Of a DNA stretch of 64,000 bases, positions 28,113 to 36,635 are shown piece after piece. The stretch lies in assembly GCA_017546125.1 (NCBI GenBank), contig JAFYXO010000039.1:62001-126000 (forward strand). The letters are read 5' to 3'. How positions within the stretch are numbered: position 1 is the first letter of the stretch; each line of letters starts with the position of its first letter. The notes beneath the pieces are model-generated. The model was not told the DNA's origin, searched no databases, and saw nothing but the letters and a program-made list of their open reading frames with translations. Both the position numbers and the translations under genes were made by a program. This DNA is from Bacteroidales bacterium (GTDB lineage: Bacteria; Bacteroidota; Bacteroidia; Bacteroidales; UBA932).

Positions 28113-28505
28113 TTATACTCTACGACGTCCTTTAGGGCGACAACCATTGTGTGGAAGTGGAGTAACGTCAACGATTTCAGTCACTTCGATACCAGCACCG
28201 TGGATAGTACGGATAGCAGACTCACGACCTGCACCTGGACCTTTAACGTATGCTTTAATCTTACGCAAACCTAGATCATATGCCACTTTTGCAGCATCAG
28301 CAGCAGCTACCTGAGCAGCATAAGGAGTGTTCTTTTTAGAACCTCTGAAGCCCATTTTACCTGCTGAAGACCAACTAATAACTTGACCCAAGCTGTTGGT
28401 TAATGTTACAATCACATTGTTAAAAGTTGAAGAGATGTGTGCTTGACCATAAGCATCAACTTTAACAACTCTTTTCTTACTAGATGTTGATGTTTTCTTT
28501 GCCAT
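28113..28505 (-). CDS. rpsK: Ribosomal protein S11
   Basis: 130 residues with a Lys/Ser-rich start, the conserved [19 protein letters not shown] and the C-terminal [16 protein letters not shown] that reaches the decoding platform. Lies 12 bases after rpsM. Confidence 0.98.
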   Translation of the reverse strand: MAKKTSTSSKKRVVKVDAYGQAHISSTFNNVIVTLTNSLGQVISWSSAGKMGFRGSKKNTPYAAQVAAADAAKVAYDLGLRKIKAYVKGPGAGRESAIRTIHGAGIEVTEIVDVTPLPHNGCRPKGRRRV

Positions 28506-28517
28506 AATCAGCTCTTA

Positions 28518-28895
28518 TTATTTAGTTGCTTTTTTCTTGTTTGCGACTGTTTTCTTTCTACCCTTACGTGTACGAGCATTGTTTTTGGTGCTTTGGCCAC
28601 GAACAGGAAGACCGATACGGTGACGGATACCTCTGTAGCATCCTACGTCCATTAGTCGTTTAATGTTCATCTGGATAGAAGAACGAAGTTCTCCTTCAAT
28701 TTTGTACTCTTCAGAGATTTTTGCTCTGATTGCAGCGATCTGATCATCGTTCCACTCTGATACTTTAGTGCTCCAGTCGATACCGCAATCGGTAAGGATT
28801 TTTTGAGCAGAACTGCGACCAATACCGAAGATATAGGTCAAACCTATCTCTCCACGTTTGTTTTTTGGTAAATCAACTCCGGCTATACGTGCCAT
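28518..28895 (-). CDS. rpsM: Ribosomal protein S13
   Basis: 125 residues starting [20 protein letters not shown] and ending in a basic tail ([20 protein letters not shown]) that contacts P-site tRNA. It lies 35 bases after rpmJ in the usual order. Confidence 0.98.
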   Translation of the reverse strand: MARIAGVDLPKNKRGEIGLTYIFGIGRSSAQKILTDCGIDWSTKVSEWNDDQIAAIRAKISEEYKIEGELRSSIQMNIKRLMDVGCYRGIRHRIGLPVRGQSTKNNARTRKGRKKTVANKKKATK

Positions 28896-28930
28896 ATTCT
28901 TATCTTATTTTTTGTTTTTACAAATTAAAA

Positions 28931-29047
28931 TTATCCTTGGCGCATTTTGAATTTAGGGTTCTTTTTGCAGATAACATACAAACGCCCTTTACGTTTTACG
29001 ATTTTGCAATCTTCGCTACGCTTTTTGATGGATGCTTTTACTTTCAT
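28931..29047 (-). CDS. rpmJ: Ribosomal protein L36, zinc site half lost
   Basis: 38 residues from the ATG at 29047, beginning [20 protein letters not shown] and ending [11 protein letters not shown]. In the zinc form of L36 four ligands are expected near positions 11, 14, 27 and 33 (Cys, Cys, Cys, His). Here they are Ser, Cys, Cys and Phe, so a normal zinc ribbon cannot form. The gene is placed between infA and rpsM as usual. Confidence 0.95.
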   Translation of the reverse strand: MKVKASIKKRSEDCKIVKRKGRLYVICKKNPKFKMRQG

Positions 29048-29060
29048 TGTTGTAAAGTTT

Positions 29061-29279
29061 TTATTTGTGTCTGAAAGAAATTCTTCCTTTGGTTAAATCA
29101 TAAGGAGACATTTCGACTCTCACTTTGTCCCCTGGCAGAATGCGGATATTGTGCAAACGCATCTTGCCCGATGTGTGAGCTAGTATCACCTGACCATTAT
29201 CCAACTCTACCCTAAACATAGTGTTGGGTAATGCCTCGATAATAGTACCATTTACCTCTATAACAGATTGTCTTGGCAT
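29061..29279 (-). CDS. infA: Translation initiation factor IF-1
   Basis: 72 residues, a single OB fold ([20 protein letters not shown], then [20 protein letters not shown]). It binds the ribosomal A site during initiation. Lies between map and rpmJ, the conserved place. Confidence 0.98.
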   Translation of the reverse strand: MPRQSVIEVNGTIIEALPNTMFRVELDNGQVILAHTSGKMRLHNIRILPGDKVRVEMSPYDLTKGRISFRHK

Positions 29280-29301
29280 AGTTAAAAGTCCTTATAATTA
29301 T

Positions 29302-30075
29302 TTAATAGTTTTTCTTACCTTCAATATAATCAAATGTTGATAGAACATCTGCTTCACCTTTTCTTATTGCGAGCATGAGTTCAAAGTGTGCTGAATTTTT
29401 CTTGTCAGAGGTACTTACTGCCCAGCCATCGTCGTGCAGATAAATAGATCTTCCTCCAGCATTGATCATAGGCTCTATGCAGATTACCATCCCTTCTGAA
29501 AGCTTCTTGCCTCTTCCTGATAGTCCGTAATTGGGAACCTCTGGAGACTCGTGCATATTCTTGCCGATTCCGTGTCCTACCATCTCACGAACCACTGAAA
29601 AACCGAAACTTTCGCAATAGCTTTGGATAGCGTATCCTATATCGCCTACTCTGTTTCCAGCCACAGCCTTTTCAATCCCTTTGTACAAAGATTCTTTAGT
29701 GACATCCAGAAGCTTCTGGGTCTCAGCATCTACCTCCCCTACAGGAAAGGTATATGCTGAATCACCATAGAAACCTTTATATATCGTACCGCAGTCCACT
29801 GATACTATATCCCCCTCCTTAAGTACGTAGCTTGATGGAAAACCATGAACCACTACATCATTAACAGAGATACAAAGTGTATAAGGGAAGCCGCCGTAAC
29901 CGAGAAAACCTGGGATCGCGCCATTGTCACGGATGAAAGCTTCTGCGATTCTGTCAAGCTCCATTGTAGTCACACCGGGAGCTATATGCTTTCCTACCTC
30001 TGCCAATGTCTTTGATACCAAAAGAGCATTCTCTCTTAGAATCTCAATGTCTTCTGCGGTTTTTGTTCTAATCAT
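29302..30075 (-). CDS. map: Methionine aminopeptidase, type I
   Basis: 257 residues with the pita-bread fold; metal ligands are in VSVDCGTIYKGFYGDSAYTF (two Asp), VGHGIGKNMHESP (His) and MVICIEPMI (Glu), with the last Glu in the HFELMLAIRKG region. It removes the start Met from new proteins. There is no N-terminal zinc-finger extension. Confidence 0.97.
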   Translation of the reverse strand: MIRTKTAEDIEILRENALLVSKTLAEVGKHIAPGVTTMELDRIAEAFIRDNGAIPGFLGYGGFPYTLCISVNDVVVHGFPSSYVLKEGDIVSVDCGTIYKGFYGDSAYTFPVGEVDAETQKLLDVTKESLYKGIEKAVAGNRVGDIGYAIQSYCESFGFSVVREMVGHGIGKNMHESPEVPNYGLSGRGKKLSEGMVICIEPMINAGGRSIYLHDDGWAVSTSDKKNSAHFELMLAIRKGEADVLSTFDYIEGKKNY

Positions 30076-30095
30076 AACAGTCTAAATCAAAGGGC

Positions 30096-31415
30096 TTACA
30101 TTCCTGAACGTCCTTTTAGACGTCCTGTTTTCATCAAACCGTCGTAGTGACGCATTAGCAAATATGATTCAATCTGCTGTAGCGTATCAAGCACTACTCC
30201 TACAAGGATAAGTAATGATGTTCCTCCGTAGAATTGGGCGAACTGGTTATTTATCCCAAACATCATCGCGAATGCAGGTAGAATCGCCACGATAGCCAAG
30301 AAAATAGAACCTGGCAAGGTGATACGGGTCATAACTGCATCAAGGTACTCAGCTGTCTTCTTACCAGGTTTTACACCAGGGATGAAGCCACCGTTTTTCT
30401 TCATCTCCTCAGCCATCATATTTGGATTCACTGTAACTGCTGTATAGAAGTAAGTGAATACAATTACAAGGAATGCGAAGATAAAGTTGTACCAGAAACC
30501 TGTGAAGTCGCTCAATGTTGCAGCCAAACCTCTTGAAGCGTCGAAACGTGCAAGAAGTAGAGGGAACATCATAATAGCCTGAGCGAAGATAATAGGCATT
30601 ACACCTGCCGCATTGATCTTCAATGGGATATATTGGCGAACTCCACCATATTGTTTATTACCAACTACTCTTTTTGCATACTGTACAGGTATTCTTCTAA
30701 CGCCTTGAACCAATGCAATTGATGCCACGAAGATGAAGAAAAGAATTAGGATCTCGATGATAAACATAAGGATACCACCGTTAGTCTGACTAAATCTTTG
30801 AGCAGCCTCTGCAAACAATGCGAAAGGAAGACGTGCGATAATACCTACCATAATGATTAGAGAGATACCATTACCTAAGCCGCGATCGGTAATGCGCTCA
30901 CCCAACCACATGATGAACATCGTACCAGCGATGAGCACCAAAGTAGCAAAAATATTGTATGAGAAACCAGATACTAGGAACGCTGAAGCTGGCAATTGTG
31001 CATGCATATTGGTAATATATGCAGGTCCTTGAAGAAGGAGAATCACGATGGTCAGATAGCGAGTCCATTGGTTCATCTTTCTACGTCCGCTCTCACCTTC
31101 TCTTTGCATTCTTTGGAAATAAGGAACCATTACTCCAAGAAGCTGAATAACGATCGACGCAGAGATATAGGGCATTACACCCAGAGCAAAAATAGAAGCA
31201 TTACCGAAAGCTCCACCCGAGAACATATCGAGCAAGCCCAACAAACCGGTTGATGCTTGGCTCTTCAAGTTTGCAAGCTGGGTAGGATCGATACCTGGAA
31301 GCACTACATAGCTACCAAGACGATACACTAGAAGCAGAAGAATTGTATACACGATTCTTGTGCGCAGCTCCTCAATCTTGAAGATATTCTTTATGGTTTC
31401 GATAAATCTTTTCAT
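30096..31415 (-). CDS. secY: Preprotein translocase subunit SecY
   Basis: 439 residues with ten membrane segments. Signatures are YRLGSYVVLPGID near the N-terminus, GLGNGISLIIMVGI mid-protein and VVLDTLQQIESYLLMRHYDG at the end. It forms the protein-conducting channel. It sits between rplO and map in the spc operon. Confidence 0.98.
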   Translation of the reverse strand: MKRFIETIKNIFKIEELRTRIVYTILLLLVYRLGSYVVLPGIDPTQLANLKSQASTGLLGLLDMFSGGAFGNASIFALGVMPYISASIVIQLLGVMVPYFQRMQREGESGRRKMNQWTRYLTIVILLLQGPAYITNMHAQLPASAFLVSGFSYNIFATLVLIAGTMFIMWLGERITDRGLGNGISLIIMVGIIARLPFALFAEAAQRFSQTNGGILMFIIEILILFFIFVASIALVQGVRRIPVQYAKRVVGNKQYGGVRQYIPLKINAAGVMPIIFAQAIMMFPLLLARFDASRGLAATLSDFTGFWYNFIFAFLVIVFTYFYTAVTVNPNMMAEEMKKNGGFIPGVKPGKKTAEYLDAVMTRITLPGSIFLAIVAILPAFAMMFGINNQFAQFYGGTSLLILVGVVLDTLQQIESYLLMRHYDGLMKTGRLKGRSGM

Positions 31416-31420
31416 TAGAA

Positions 31421-31867
31421 TTACATTATTGAAGCTTTACCACCTACAGCATCAATTTTAGCGATAGCTGTTTTAGAGAAAGCATTAGCAACGATTTCCA
31501 ATTTTGATTTCAATTCACCGTTACCAAGAATTTTTACATTGTCATTCTTAGATACTAGACCAGCCTCTAGAAGAGTGTCAACACCGATGTAAGTGATGTT
31601 GTATTTCTCGCTAAGAGCTTGAATAGTAGAAAGGTTAACAGCTTTGTATTCTACTCTTGTAGGGTTTTTGAAGCCAAATTTAGGGAGGCGTCTCTGGATA
31701 GGCATTTGACCACCTTCGAAACCTTTCTTACGAGAATAACCTGAGCGTGATTTTGCACCCTTGTGACCGCGACCTGATTGCTCGCCGTGACCTGAGCCTT
31801 CACCTCTACCTAGACGTTTTTCTCTTCCATTTGCGCCTGCAGCAGGCTGTAAATTGTGTAGTTTCAT
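31421..31867 (-). CDS. rplO: Ribosomal protein L15
   Basis: 148 residues with the Gly/Arg-rich N-terminal extension (KRLGRGEGSGHGEQSGRGHK) and a globular C-terminal part. Its strong Shine-Dalgarno overlaps the rpmD stop, which suggests coupled translation. Confidence 0.97.
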   Translation of the reverse strand: MKLHNLQPAAGANGREKRLGRGEGSGHGEQSGRGHKGAKSRSGYSRKKGFEGGQMPIQRRLPKFGFKNPTRVEYKAVNLSTIQALSEKYNITYIGVDTLLEAGLVSKNDNVKILGNGELKSKLEIVANAFSKTAIAKIDAVGGKASIM

Positions 31868-31873
31868 CTTTTT

Positions 31874-31883
31874 CTCCTCCTTT
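31874..31883 (-). promoter_or_regulatory. Strong Shine-Dalgarno of rplO
   Basis: Minus strand AAAGGAGGAG, 6 bases before the rplO ATG and touching the rpmD stop codon. Confidence 0.75.
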
Positions 31884-32061
31884 AAATTTCTTCAACTTTT
31901 ACAAGATGTAGAACTTTTTGAATCATACCTTGGGTTACAGGGGTTAGTTCTAGTTCTACAGTATGATGCATACGGTGGATACCTAGAGATGCTAGGTTAG
32001 CGATCTGTTTTTGGGTTGCACCGTTTTTACTTTTGATTTGTGTAACTCTTACTTTTGACAT
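31882..32061 (-). CDS. rpmD: Ribosomal protein L30
   Basis: 59 residues from MSKVRVTQIKSKNGATQKQI; an upstream in-frame start at 32109 is rejected because it overlaps rpsE and the strong Shine-Dalgarno points to the ATG at 32061. Length fits the short bacterial L30. Confidence 0.96.
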   Translation of the reverse strand: MSKVRVTQIKSKNGATQKQIANLASLGIHRMHHTVELELTPVTQGMIQKVLHLVKVEEI

Positions 32062-32069
32062 AGCTAATT

Positions 32070-32076
32070 CCTCCTT
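32070..32076 (-). promoter_or_regulatory. Strong Shine-Dalgarno of rpmD
   Basis: Minus strand AAGGAGG, 8 bases before the ATG at 32061; decides the start of rpmD. Confidence 0.75.
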
Positions 32077-32593
32077 AACCTTTAAATACTCTTGACATAG
32101 GAATACCACGAAGACCAGCTACAGTGTAAGCGTCACGCATCTCAACCAAAGCAGCTACAGTAGCTTTAACTAGGTTGTGAGGGTTAGACGAACCTTTTGA
32201 TTTAGCCAATACGTCGTGAATACCTACTGATTCAAACACTGCACGCATCGCACCACCCGCTTTAACACCGGTACCAGGAGCTGCAGGTTTCATGAATACT
32301 CTTGCACCACCAAATTTAGCCGATTGCTCGTGTGGAATGGTGGTTTTGATTAGAGGAATCTTAACTAGATTCTTCTTAGCATCCTCAATACCTTTTGAGA
32401 TTGCTGTAGTTACCTCGTTAGCTTTACCTAGACCGTAACCAACAACGCCTTTCTCATCACCTACAACTACGATTGCAGCGAAGCTGAAGTGGCGTCCACC
32501 TTTAGTTACCTTGGTAACTCTTTGAACTGCAACCAATCTGTCTTTCAATTCAAGATCAGTGGTTTTTACTTTCTTTACATTGATATCTGCCAT
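32075..32593 (-). CDS. rpsE: Ribosomal protein S5
   Basis: 172 residues from [20 protein letters not shown]. An upstream in-frame start at 32632 is rejected because it lies inside rplR. S5 signatures are [20 protein letters not shown] and [16 protein letters not shown]. It takes part in decoding accuracy and helicase activity at mRNA entry. Confidence 0.97.
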   Translation of the reverse strand: MADINVKKVKTTDLELKDRLVAVQRVTKVTKGGRHFSFAAIVVVGDEKGVVGYGLGKANEVTTAISKGIEDAKKNLVKIPLIKTTIPHEQSAKFGGARVFMKPAAPGTGVKAGGAMRAVFESVGIHDVLAKSKGSSNPHNLVKATVAALVEMRDAYTVAGLRGIPMSRVFKG

Positions 32594-32600
32594 AGCTGTA

Positions 32601-32963
32601 TTAGAATTTAAGGCCGCCTTCACGAGCAGCATCTGCTAAACATTTAACTCTTCCGTGATATAGATAACCGCTACGGTCGAATGAAACAGCTGAAATGCCT
32701 TTTTCAATCGCTTTTTGAGCAGCAAGTTTACCTACAAGTTCTGCTACTTGACTAGCAGTTTTACCTTTTACCTCTTCTACCAAAGATTTATCTAGTGATG
32801 AAGCTGATACTAGGGTTACGCCGTTAACATCGTCGATAAACTGAACGTAGATATTTTTGTTACTTCTGAACACTGACATTCTTGGTTGTTCAGGAGTTCC
32901 GTTAACCACTTTACGGATACGATAACGGATTCTTTGTCTTCTTTCAATTTTAGTAATAGCCAT
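32601..32963 (-). CDS. rplR: Ribosomal protein L18
   Basis: 120 residues with the 5S-binding core ([19 protein letters not shown], then AAREGGLKF at the end). It is preceded by a strong Shine-Dalgarno and lies 15 bases after rplF. Confidence 0.97.
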   Translation of the reverse strand: MAITKIERRQRIRYRIRKVVNGTPEQPRMSVFRSNKNIYVQFIDDVNGVTLVSASSLDKSLVEEVKGKTASQVAELVGKLAAQKAIEKGISAVSFDRSGYLYHGRVKCLADAAREGGLKF

Positions 32964-32967
32964 AAAT

Positions 32968-32977
32968 CTCCTCCTTT
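32968..32977 (-). promoter_or_regulatory. Strong Shine-Dalgarno of rplR
   Basis: Minus strand AAAGGAGGAG, 4 bases before the rplR ATG. Confidence 0.75.
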
Positions 32978-32978
32978 A

Positions 32979-33539
32979 TTATTTAGCGCTGGCCGATTTA
33001 CCGGCTTTACGACGAAGTTGTTCACCAACAAACTTGATACCTTTACCTTTGTAAGGCTCTGGTTTACGCAATGAGCGAATCTTAGCAGCAACCATTCCTA
33101 GAAGCTGTTTATCGTGAGACTTAAGAACTAGGACAGGGTTTTGGCCTTTCTTAACTGCTTCAGCTTCGCCTTTAACTTCTTTTGGAAGTTCGAAGTGAAT
33201 GTCATGAGAGAAACCAAGGTTCATCTCAAGGATTTGACCTTTAGCTTCTACACGGTAACCAACACCTACAAGTTCTTGTTTAATAACAAAACCTTCAGAT
33301 ACACCTACTACCATGTTTTTGATCAAAGCGCGATAAAGACCGTGCATAGATCTGTGACGAGGTTGATCTGTGGGGCGTTCTACTTTAAGGACATCTCCCT
33401 CAACAGAGACTTTGATGTCTGAATGTACTTTTTGAGACAACTCTCCAAGAGGGCCTTTAACCAATACCACGTTTTCAGCGTCAACTGTAACAGTGACACC
33501 TTTTGGCAGGTTTACAGGTAATTTTCCAATTCTTGACAT
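32979..33539 (-). CDS. rplF: Ribosomal protein L6
   Basis: 186 residues of two L6 domains (MSRIGKLPVNLPKGVTVTVD; C-terminal RKPEPYKGKGIKFVGE). No Shine-Dalgarno is visible. Order after rpsH is the usual one. Confidence 0.97.
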   Translation of the reverse strand: MSRIGKLPVNLPKGVTVTVDAENVVLVKGPLGELSQKVHSDIKVSVEGDVLKVERPTDQPRHRSMHGLYRALIKNMVVGVSEGFVIKQELVGVGYRVEAKGQILEMNLGFSHDIHFELPKEVKGEAEAVKKGQNPVLVLKSHDKQLLGMVAAKIRSLRKPEPYKGKGIKFVGEQLRRKAGKSASAK

Positions 33540-33562
33540 TATTTCTAGTTTTTAAATATTCA

Positions 33563-33958
33563 TTAATAAACGTAACAAATTACTTCACCACCGATATTCA
33601 AATCTCTAGCCTCTTTATCAGACATAACGCCTTTAGAAGTAGAAAGAATAGCGATACCTAGGCCGTTCAATACGCGAGGCATATCTTCTACGCCAACATA
33701 TTTTCTAAGACCTGGGGTAGAGATGCGTTGGATTTTCTTAATAGCAGCCTTTTTAGTTTCAGGATGGTATTTCAACGCAATTTTAATGGTGTTGTAAGGG
33801 GTACCTTCAACCATTTTGTAGCTAAGAATATAACCCTTCTCATGAAGAATACGGGTGATCTCAGCTTTCATTTTTGATGCTGGAATCTCAACGATCTTGT
33901 GACCTGCGAGATAAGCATTTCTGACTCTTGTCAAATAATCTGCAATTGGATCAGTCAT
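33563..33958 (-). CDS. rpsH: Ribosomal protein S8
   Basis: 131 residues (MTDPIADYLTRVRNAYLAGH; C-terminal GIAILSTSKGVMSDKEAR). S8 binds 16S helix 21 and in E. coli represses the spc operon by binding a similar helix at the rplE start. Here a hairpin lies 22 bases upstream of the S8 start and could play a comparable role; that is inference. Confidence 0.97.
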   Translation of the reverse strand: MTDPIADYLTRVRNAYLAGHKIVEIPASKMKAEITRILHEKGYILSYKMVEGTPYNTIKIALKYHPETKKAAIKKIQRISTPGLRKYVGVEDMPRVLNGLGIAILSTSKGVMSDKEARDLNIGGEVICYVY

Positions 33959-33980
33959 GATTTTTTTAGTTTTTAATAGA

Positions 33981-34004
33981 ATCCGACATCTATTGATGCC
34001 CGAT
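33981..34004 (-). promoter_or_regulatory. Hairpin between rpsN and rpsH
   Basis: On the minus strand ATCGGGCATC and GATGTCGGAT (33995-34004 and 33981-33990) pair over ten positions with one mismatch and one G-U, closed by the loop AATA. It sits in the 78-base rpsN-rpsH gap, the longest inside this operon, and no T-run follows at once, so it looks more like a regulatory or processing element than a terminator. Confidence 0.45.
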
Positions 34005-34036
34005 ATCCAATGTTATTAATAAATTTAATTAGTAGT

Positions 34037-34306
34037 TTACCAACTTGCTTTCTTTACTCCAGGGATAAGGCCTTTAGAAGCCATCTCTCTGAACTGAATA
34101 CGGCTGATGCCAAAAATACGCATATAACCTTTTGGACGACCGGTCAAAGAGCAACGGTTATGTTGACGGCAAGGTGATGAGTTTTTAGGAAGTTTGTCCA
34201 AAGCAGCCCAGTCACCAGCTTCTTTCAACGCTTTACGTTTCTCTGCATATTTGGCACATAGTTTTGCGCGTTTTACTTCGCGTGCCTTCATTGATTCTTT
34301 TGCCAT
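34037..34306 (-). CDS. rpsN: Ribosomal protein S14 (long, zinc-free type)
   Basis: 89 residues: [20 protein letters not shown] at the start and [20 protein letters not shown] at the end. The two C-x2-C pairs of the short zinc S14 are absent, so this is the long form. Lies 12 bases after rplE. Confidence 0.97.
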   Translation of the reverse strand: MAKESMKAREVKRAKLCAKYAEKRKALKEAGDWAALDKLPKNSSPCRQHNRCSLTGRPKGYMRIFGISRIQFREMASKGLIPGVKKASW

Positions 34307-34318
34307 ATATACCTATTA

Positions 34319-34912
34319 TTATTTTTTGTTCTTAAAAGGCAATCCAAATTCTTTAAGAAGAGCATAAGCCTCTTCATCTTTAGTAGCTGAAGTTACGAAA
34401 GTAATCTCCATACCAAGAACTTTGGAAATTTTATCAATATCTATTTCAGGGAAGATAATTTGCTCTTTGATACCTAGAGTGTAGTTACCTTTACCGTCCA
34501 TCTTCTCGTTGATACCGTTGAAGTCTCTGATACGAGGTAGTGACACTGCGATAAGTCTCTCAAGGAACTCATACATCTTAGCACCACGAAGAGTAACTTT
34601 AACTCCGATAGGCATACCTTTACGAAGTTTGAAGTTAGAGATGTCTTTTCTTGAGTAAGTTGCTACTGCTTTCTGACCAGTGATAGCTGTCAACTCAGCT
34701 TGAGCTACGTCGATAAGTTTTTTATCACCTGTAGCGATACCAAGACCTTGGTTGATAGTGATCTTCTCAAGCTTTGGAACTTGCATAACGGTAGCGAAAC
34801 CGAAGTCCTTCATTAGCTTAGCAACGATCTCTTCTTTATATTTCTTCTGAAGGGTAGGAACATAACCTGCTACTACTTGTTGACCTCCCATTTGTTCTGC
34901 TTTCTTTGCCAT
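34319..34912 (-). CDS. rplE: Ribosomal protein L5
   Basis: 197 residues. The first 15 or so ([20 protein letters not shown]) extend the usual start; the core has [10 protein letters not shown] and [12 protein letters not shown]5 binds 5S rRNA and P-site tRNA. The first base of its ATG region overlaps the rplX stop, with a strong Shine-Dalgarno upstream. Confidence 0.97.
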   Translation of the reverse strand: MAKKAEQMGGQQVVAGYVPTLQKKYKEEIVAKLMKDFGFATVMQVPKLEKITINQGLGIATGDKKLIDVAQAELTAITGQKAVATYSRKDISNFKLRKGMPIGVKVTLRGAKMYEFLERLIAVSLPRIRDFNGINEKMDGKGNYTLGIKEQIIFPEIDIDKISKVLGMEITFVTSATKDEEAYALLKEFGLPFKNKK

Positions 34913-35235
34913 TACTTAATCTCCTCTCCAGATTTTTTAGCGTAACGAACCAATTTCCCTTTTTCACCTACACGGCGACCGATCTTAGTAGGACCACCTT
35001 TAGCAGGGTCAACTACCTGAAGGTTGGAAATGTGAACACCAGCTTCTTGTTTAACAATACCGCCTTGAGTATTCTTAGCATTAGGTTTAGTATGTTTGCT
35101 AACCATGTTGATACCTTCAACAATAGCGCGATCATCTTTTTTGTTTACTGAAAGGACTTTACCGGTTTTACCTTTGTCGTTTCCAGCGTTAACGTAAACG
35201 ATGTCTCCTTTTTTAATATGTAATTTCTTATTCAT
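34912..35235 (-). CDS. rplX: Ribosomal protein L24
   Basis: 107 residues with the KOW motif ([20 protein letters not shown]) and the C-terminal [20 protein letters not shown]. It starts 50S assembly. Ends overlapping rplE by 1 base. Confidence 0.97.
   Translation of the reverse strand: MNKKLHIKKGDIVYVNAGNDKGKTGKVLSVNKKDDRAIVEGINMVSKHTKPNAKNTQGGIVKQEAGVHISNLQVVDPAKGGPTKIGRRVGEKGKLVRYAKKSGEEIK
34921..34929 (-). promoter_or_regulatory. Strong Shine-Dalgarno of rplE
   Basis: Minus strand GGAGAGGAG, 8 bases before the rplE ATG, inside the end of rplX. Confidence 0.65.
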
Positions 35236-35241
35236 ATCAAT

Positions 35242-35248
35242 ACTCCTT
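35242..35248 (-). promoter_or_regulatory. Shine-Dalgarno of rplX
   Basis: Minus strand AAGGAGT, 6 bases before the rplX ATG in the 17-base rplN-rplX gap. Confidence 0.6.
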
Positions 35249-35252
35249 ATTA

Positions 35253-35618
35253 TTATAGTACTTCAGGTGCCAAAGAGACAATCTTCATATAGTTATCACG
35301 CAACTCTCTAGCCACAGGGCCAAAGATACGGGTACCACGAACCTCACCTTGGTTGTTCAATAGCACACATGCGTTGTCATCAAAACGGATATAAGAACCG
35401 TCAGCGCGACGAATCTCTTTTTTAGTGCGAACCACTACAGCTTTTGACACTGTACCTTTTTTTGCATCTCCACCAGGGATTGCGCTTTTAACGGCAACAA
35501 CGATCTTGTCACCTACACCAGCATAACGACGGCGAGTACCACCAAGAACTCTGATGCAGAGTACCTCTTTTGCGCCGCTGTTATCAGCTACTTGTAAACG
35601 TGTTTCTTGTTGTATCAT
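35253..35618 (-). CDS. rplN: Ribosomal protein L14
   Basis: 121 residues ([21 protein letters not shown]-terminal [10 protein letters not shown]). It forms intersubunit bridge B8 with 16S rRNA. Lies 3 bases after rpsQ. Confidence 0.98.
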   Translation of the reverse strand: MIQQETRLQVADNSGAKEVLCIRVLGGTRRRYAGVGDKIVVAVKSAIPGGDAKKGTVSKAVVVRTKKEIRRADGSYIRFDDNACVLLNNQGEVRGTRIFGPVARELRDNYMKIVSLAPEVL

Positions 35619-35621
35619 AGC

Positions 35622-35876
35622 TTATTTAACTTTTTCTACGATTTCTACTAATCTCCAGCATTTGGTTTTGCTCAAAGGACGAGTCTCCATAATGCGTACT
35701 GTATCACCTTCGTCGCACACGTTTTTGTCGTCTTGTGCAACAAATTTGGTGGTTTTATTTACGAATTTACCGTAAATGGGGTGTTTTTCTTTTCTTTTAA
35801 CGGCAACAACGATAGTTTTATCCATCTTATTGCTTACCACAACCCCGATTCTTTCTTTGCGTAAATTTCTTTCCAT
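35622..35876 (-). CDS. rpsQ: Ribosomal protein S17
   Basis: 84 residues, OB fold ([20 protein letters not shown]). A primary 16S binder. Three bases separate it from rpmC. Confidence 0.98.
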   Translation of the reverse strand: MERNLRKERIGVVVSNKMDKTIVVAVKRKEKHPIYGKFVNKTTKFVAQDDKNVCDEGDTVRIMETRPLSKTKCWRLVEIVEKVK

Positions 35877-35879
35877 AAA

Positions 35880-36077
35880 CTACTTTTCGTTTTTTTCAGC
35901 TTCAGCAAGAACTGTTAGCATACGAGCGATATCTTTTTTCGCTTTTTTAATCTTTGAAGTATCCTCCATTGGGGAGATAGCGTGGTTCATTTGAAGTTGA
36001 ACCAAATTTGCTTTTTCGGTAGCAACGCGATCACGTAGATCATTAACCGACATTTCACGAATTTCACTTGTTTTCAT
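35880..36077 (-). CDS. rpmC: Ribosomal protein L29
   Basis: 65 residues from MKTSEIREMSVNDLRDRVAT. An in-frame upstream start at 36107 exists but would overlap rplP, and a strong Shine-Dalgarno points to 36077. The helical-hairpin signature is KKDIARMLTVL near the end. L29 sits at the peptide exit. Confidence 0.96.
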   Translation of the reverse strand: MKTSEIREMSVNDLRDRVATEKANLVQLQMNHAISPMEDTSKIKKAKKDIARMLTVLAEAEKNEK

Positions 36078-36083
36078 TTGTGT

Positions 36084-36090
36084 CTCCTCC
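36084..36090 (-). promoter_or_regulatory. Strong Shine-Dalgarno of rpmC
   Basis: Minus strand GGAGGAG, 6 bases before the ATG at 36077; decides the start of rpmC. Confidence 0.75.
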
Positions 36091-36096
36091 AATTTA

Positions 36097-36516
36097 CTAT
36101 TCAACATAATCTCTACGTACTACAAACTTAGTAGTTACGGGCAACTTTTGAGCACCAAGACGAAGAGCCTCTTTAGCGATCTCCAATGGAACTCCTTCAG
36201 CTTCGATAAGCATACGACCAGGGGTGATTGGTGCAACAAATCCTTCAGGAGCACCTTTACCTTTACCCATACGTACTTCAGCTGGTTTCTTAGTGTAAGG
36301 TTTGTCAGGGAATACGCGGATCCAAATTTGACCTTCACGTTTCATGTAACGAACTACCGCCTGACGGGCAGCCTCAATTTGCTGACCAGTTAGCCAACAA
36401 GCCTCTAGGGTTTTAATACCAAAAGATCCGAATGCAAGTTCTGCTCCTCTGTGAGCATTTCCTTTCATGCGACCTTTTTGCTGCCTTCTAAACTTTGTTT
36501 TTTTAGGTTGTAACAT
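36097..36516 (-). CDS. rplP: Ribosomal protein L16, first gene of this operon
   Basis: 139 residues ([51 protein letters not shown]). L16 organises the A-site region of 23S. In nearly all bacteria rpsC lies just upstream; here the upstream neighbour is a promoter and then a glycosyltransferase gene, so the S10 part of the cluster is elsewhere or lost from this locus. Confidence 0.98.
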   Translation of the reverse strand: MLQPKKTKFRRQQKGRMKGNAHRGAELAFGSFGIKTLEACWLTGQQIEAARQAVVRYMKREGQIWIRVFPDKPYTKKPAEVRMGKGKGAPEGFVAPITPGRMLIEAEGVPLEIAKEALRLGAQKLPVTTKFVVRRDYVE

Positions 36517-36603
36517 TGTTCTATAAAGTTTAAACTATAATACAAACTTATTTAACTCCCTGTGTGTCAGGCGACTAAACATAATTCGCCCTTTTAACAG
36601 GGA
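36517..36603 (-). promoter_or_regulatory. Structured 5' leader of the rplP operon
   Basis: Between the promoter and rplP the minus strand can fold into a two-part stem: an outer arm TCCCTGT/ACAGGGA (36597-36603 with 36557-36563), a symmetric 5-by-5 internal loop, and an inner arm GGGCGA/TCGCCT (36586-36591 with 36569-36574) capped by an 11-base loop. No T-run follows, so it is not a terminator. A ribosomal-protein autoregulatory site is the natural guess. The exact transcription start could trim the first two pairs of the outer arm. The rest of the gap (36636-36725) holds nothing I recognise. Confidence 0.5.
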
Positions 36604-36605
36604 TG

Positions 36606-36635
36606 CAAAGGTATGAAATATTTTTGAAATACAAA
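36606..36635 (-). promoter_or_regulatory. Promoter of the rplP-rplQ ribosomal operon
   Basis: Minus strand TTTG (36632-36635), an 18-base spacer, then TACCTTTG (36606-36613): a near-ideal Bacteroides -33/-7 promoter. It starts the 22-gene ribosomal transcript about 85 bases before rplP. Confidence 0.85.

Noticed and set aside
33959..34036. Terminator inside the ribosomal operon
   Set aside because: The hairpin is followed first by mixed sequence and the T/A-rich run comes right before the rpsH start; genes on both sides belong to the conserved operon, so a full stop is unlikely.
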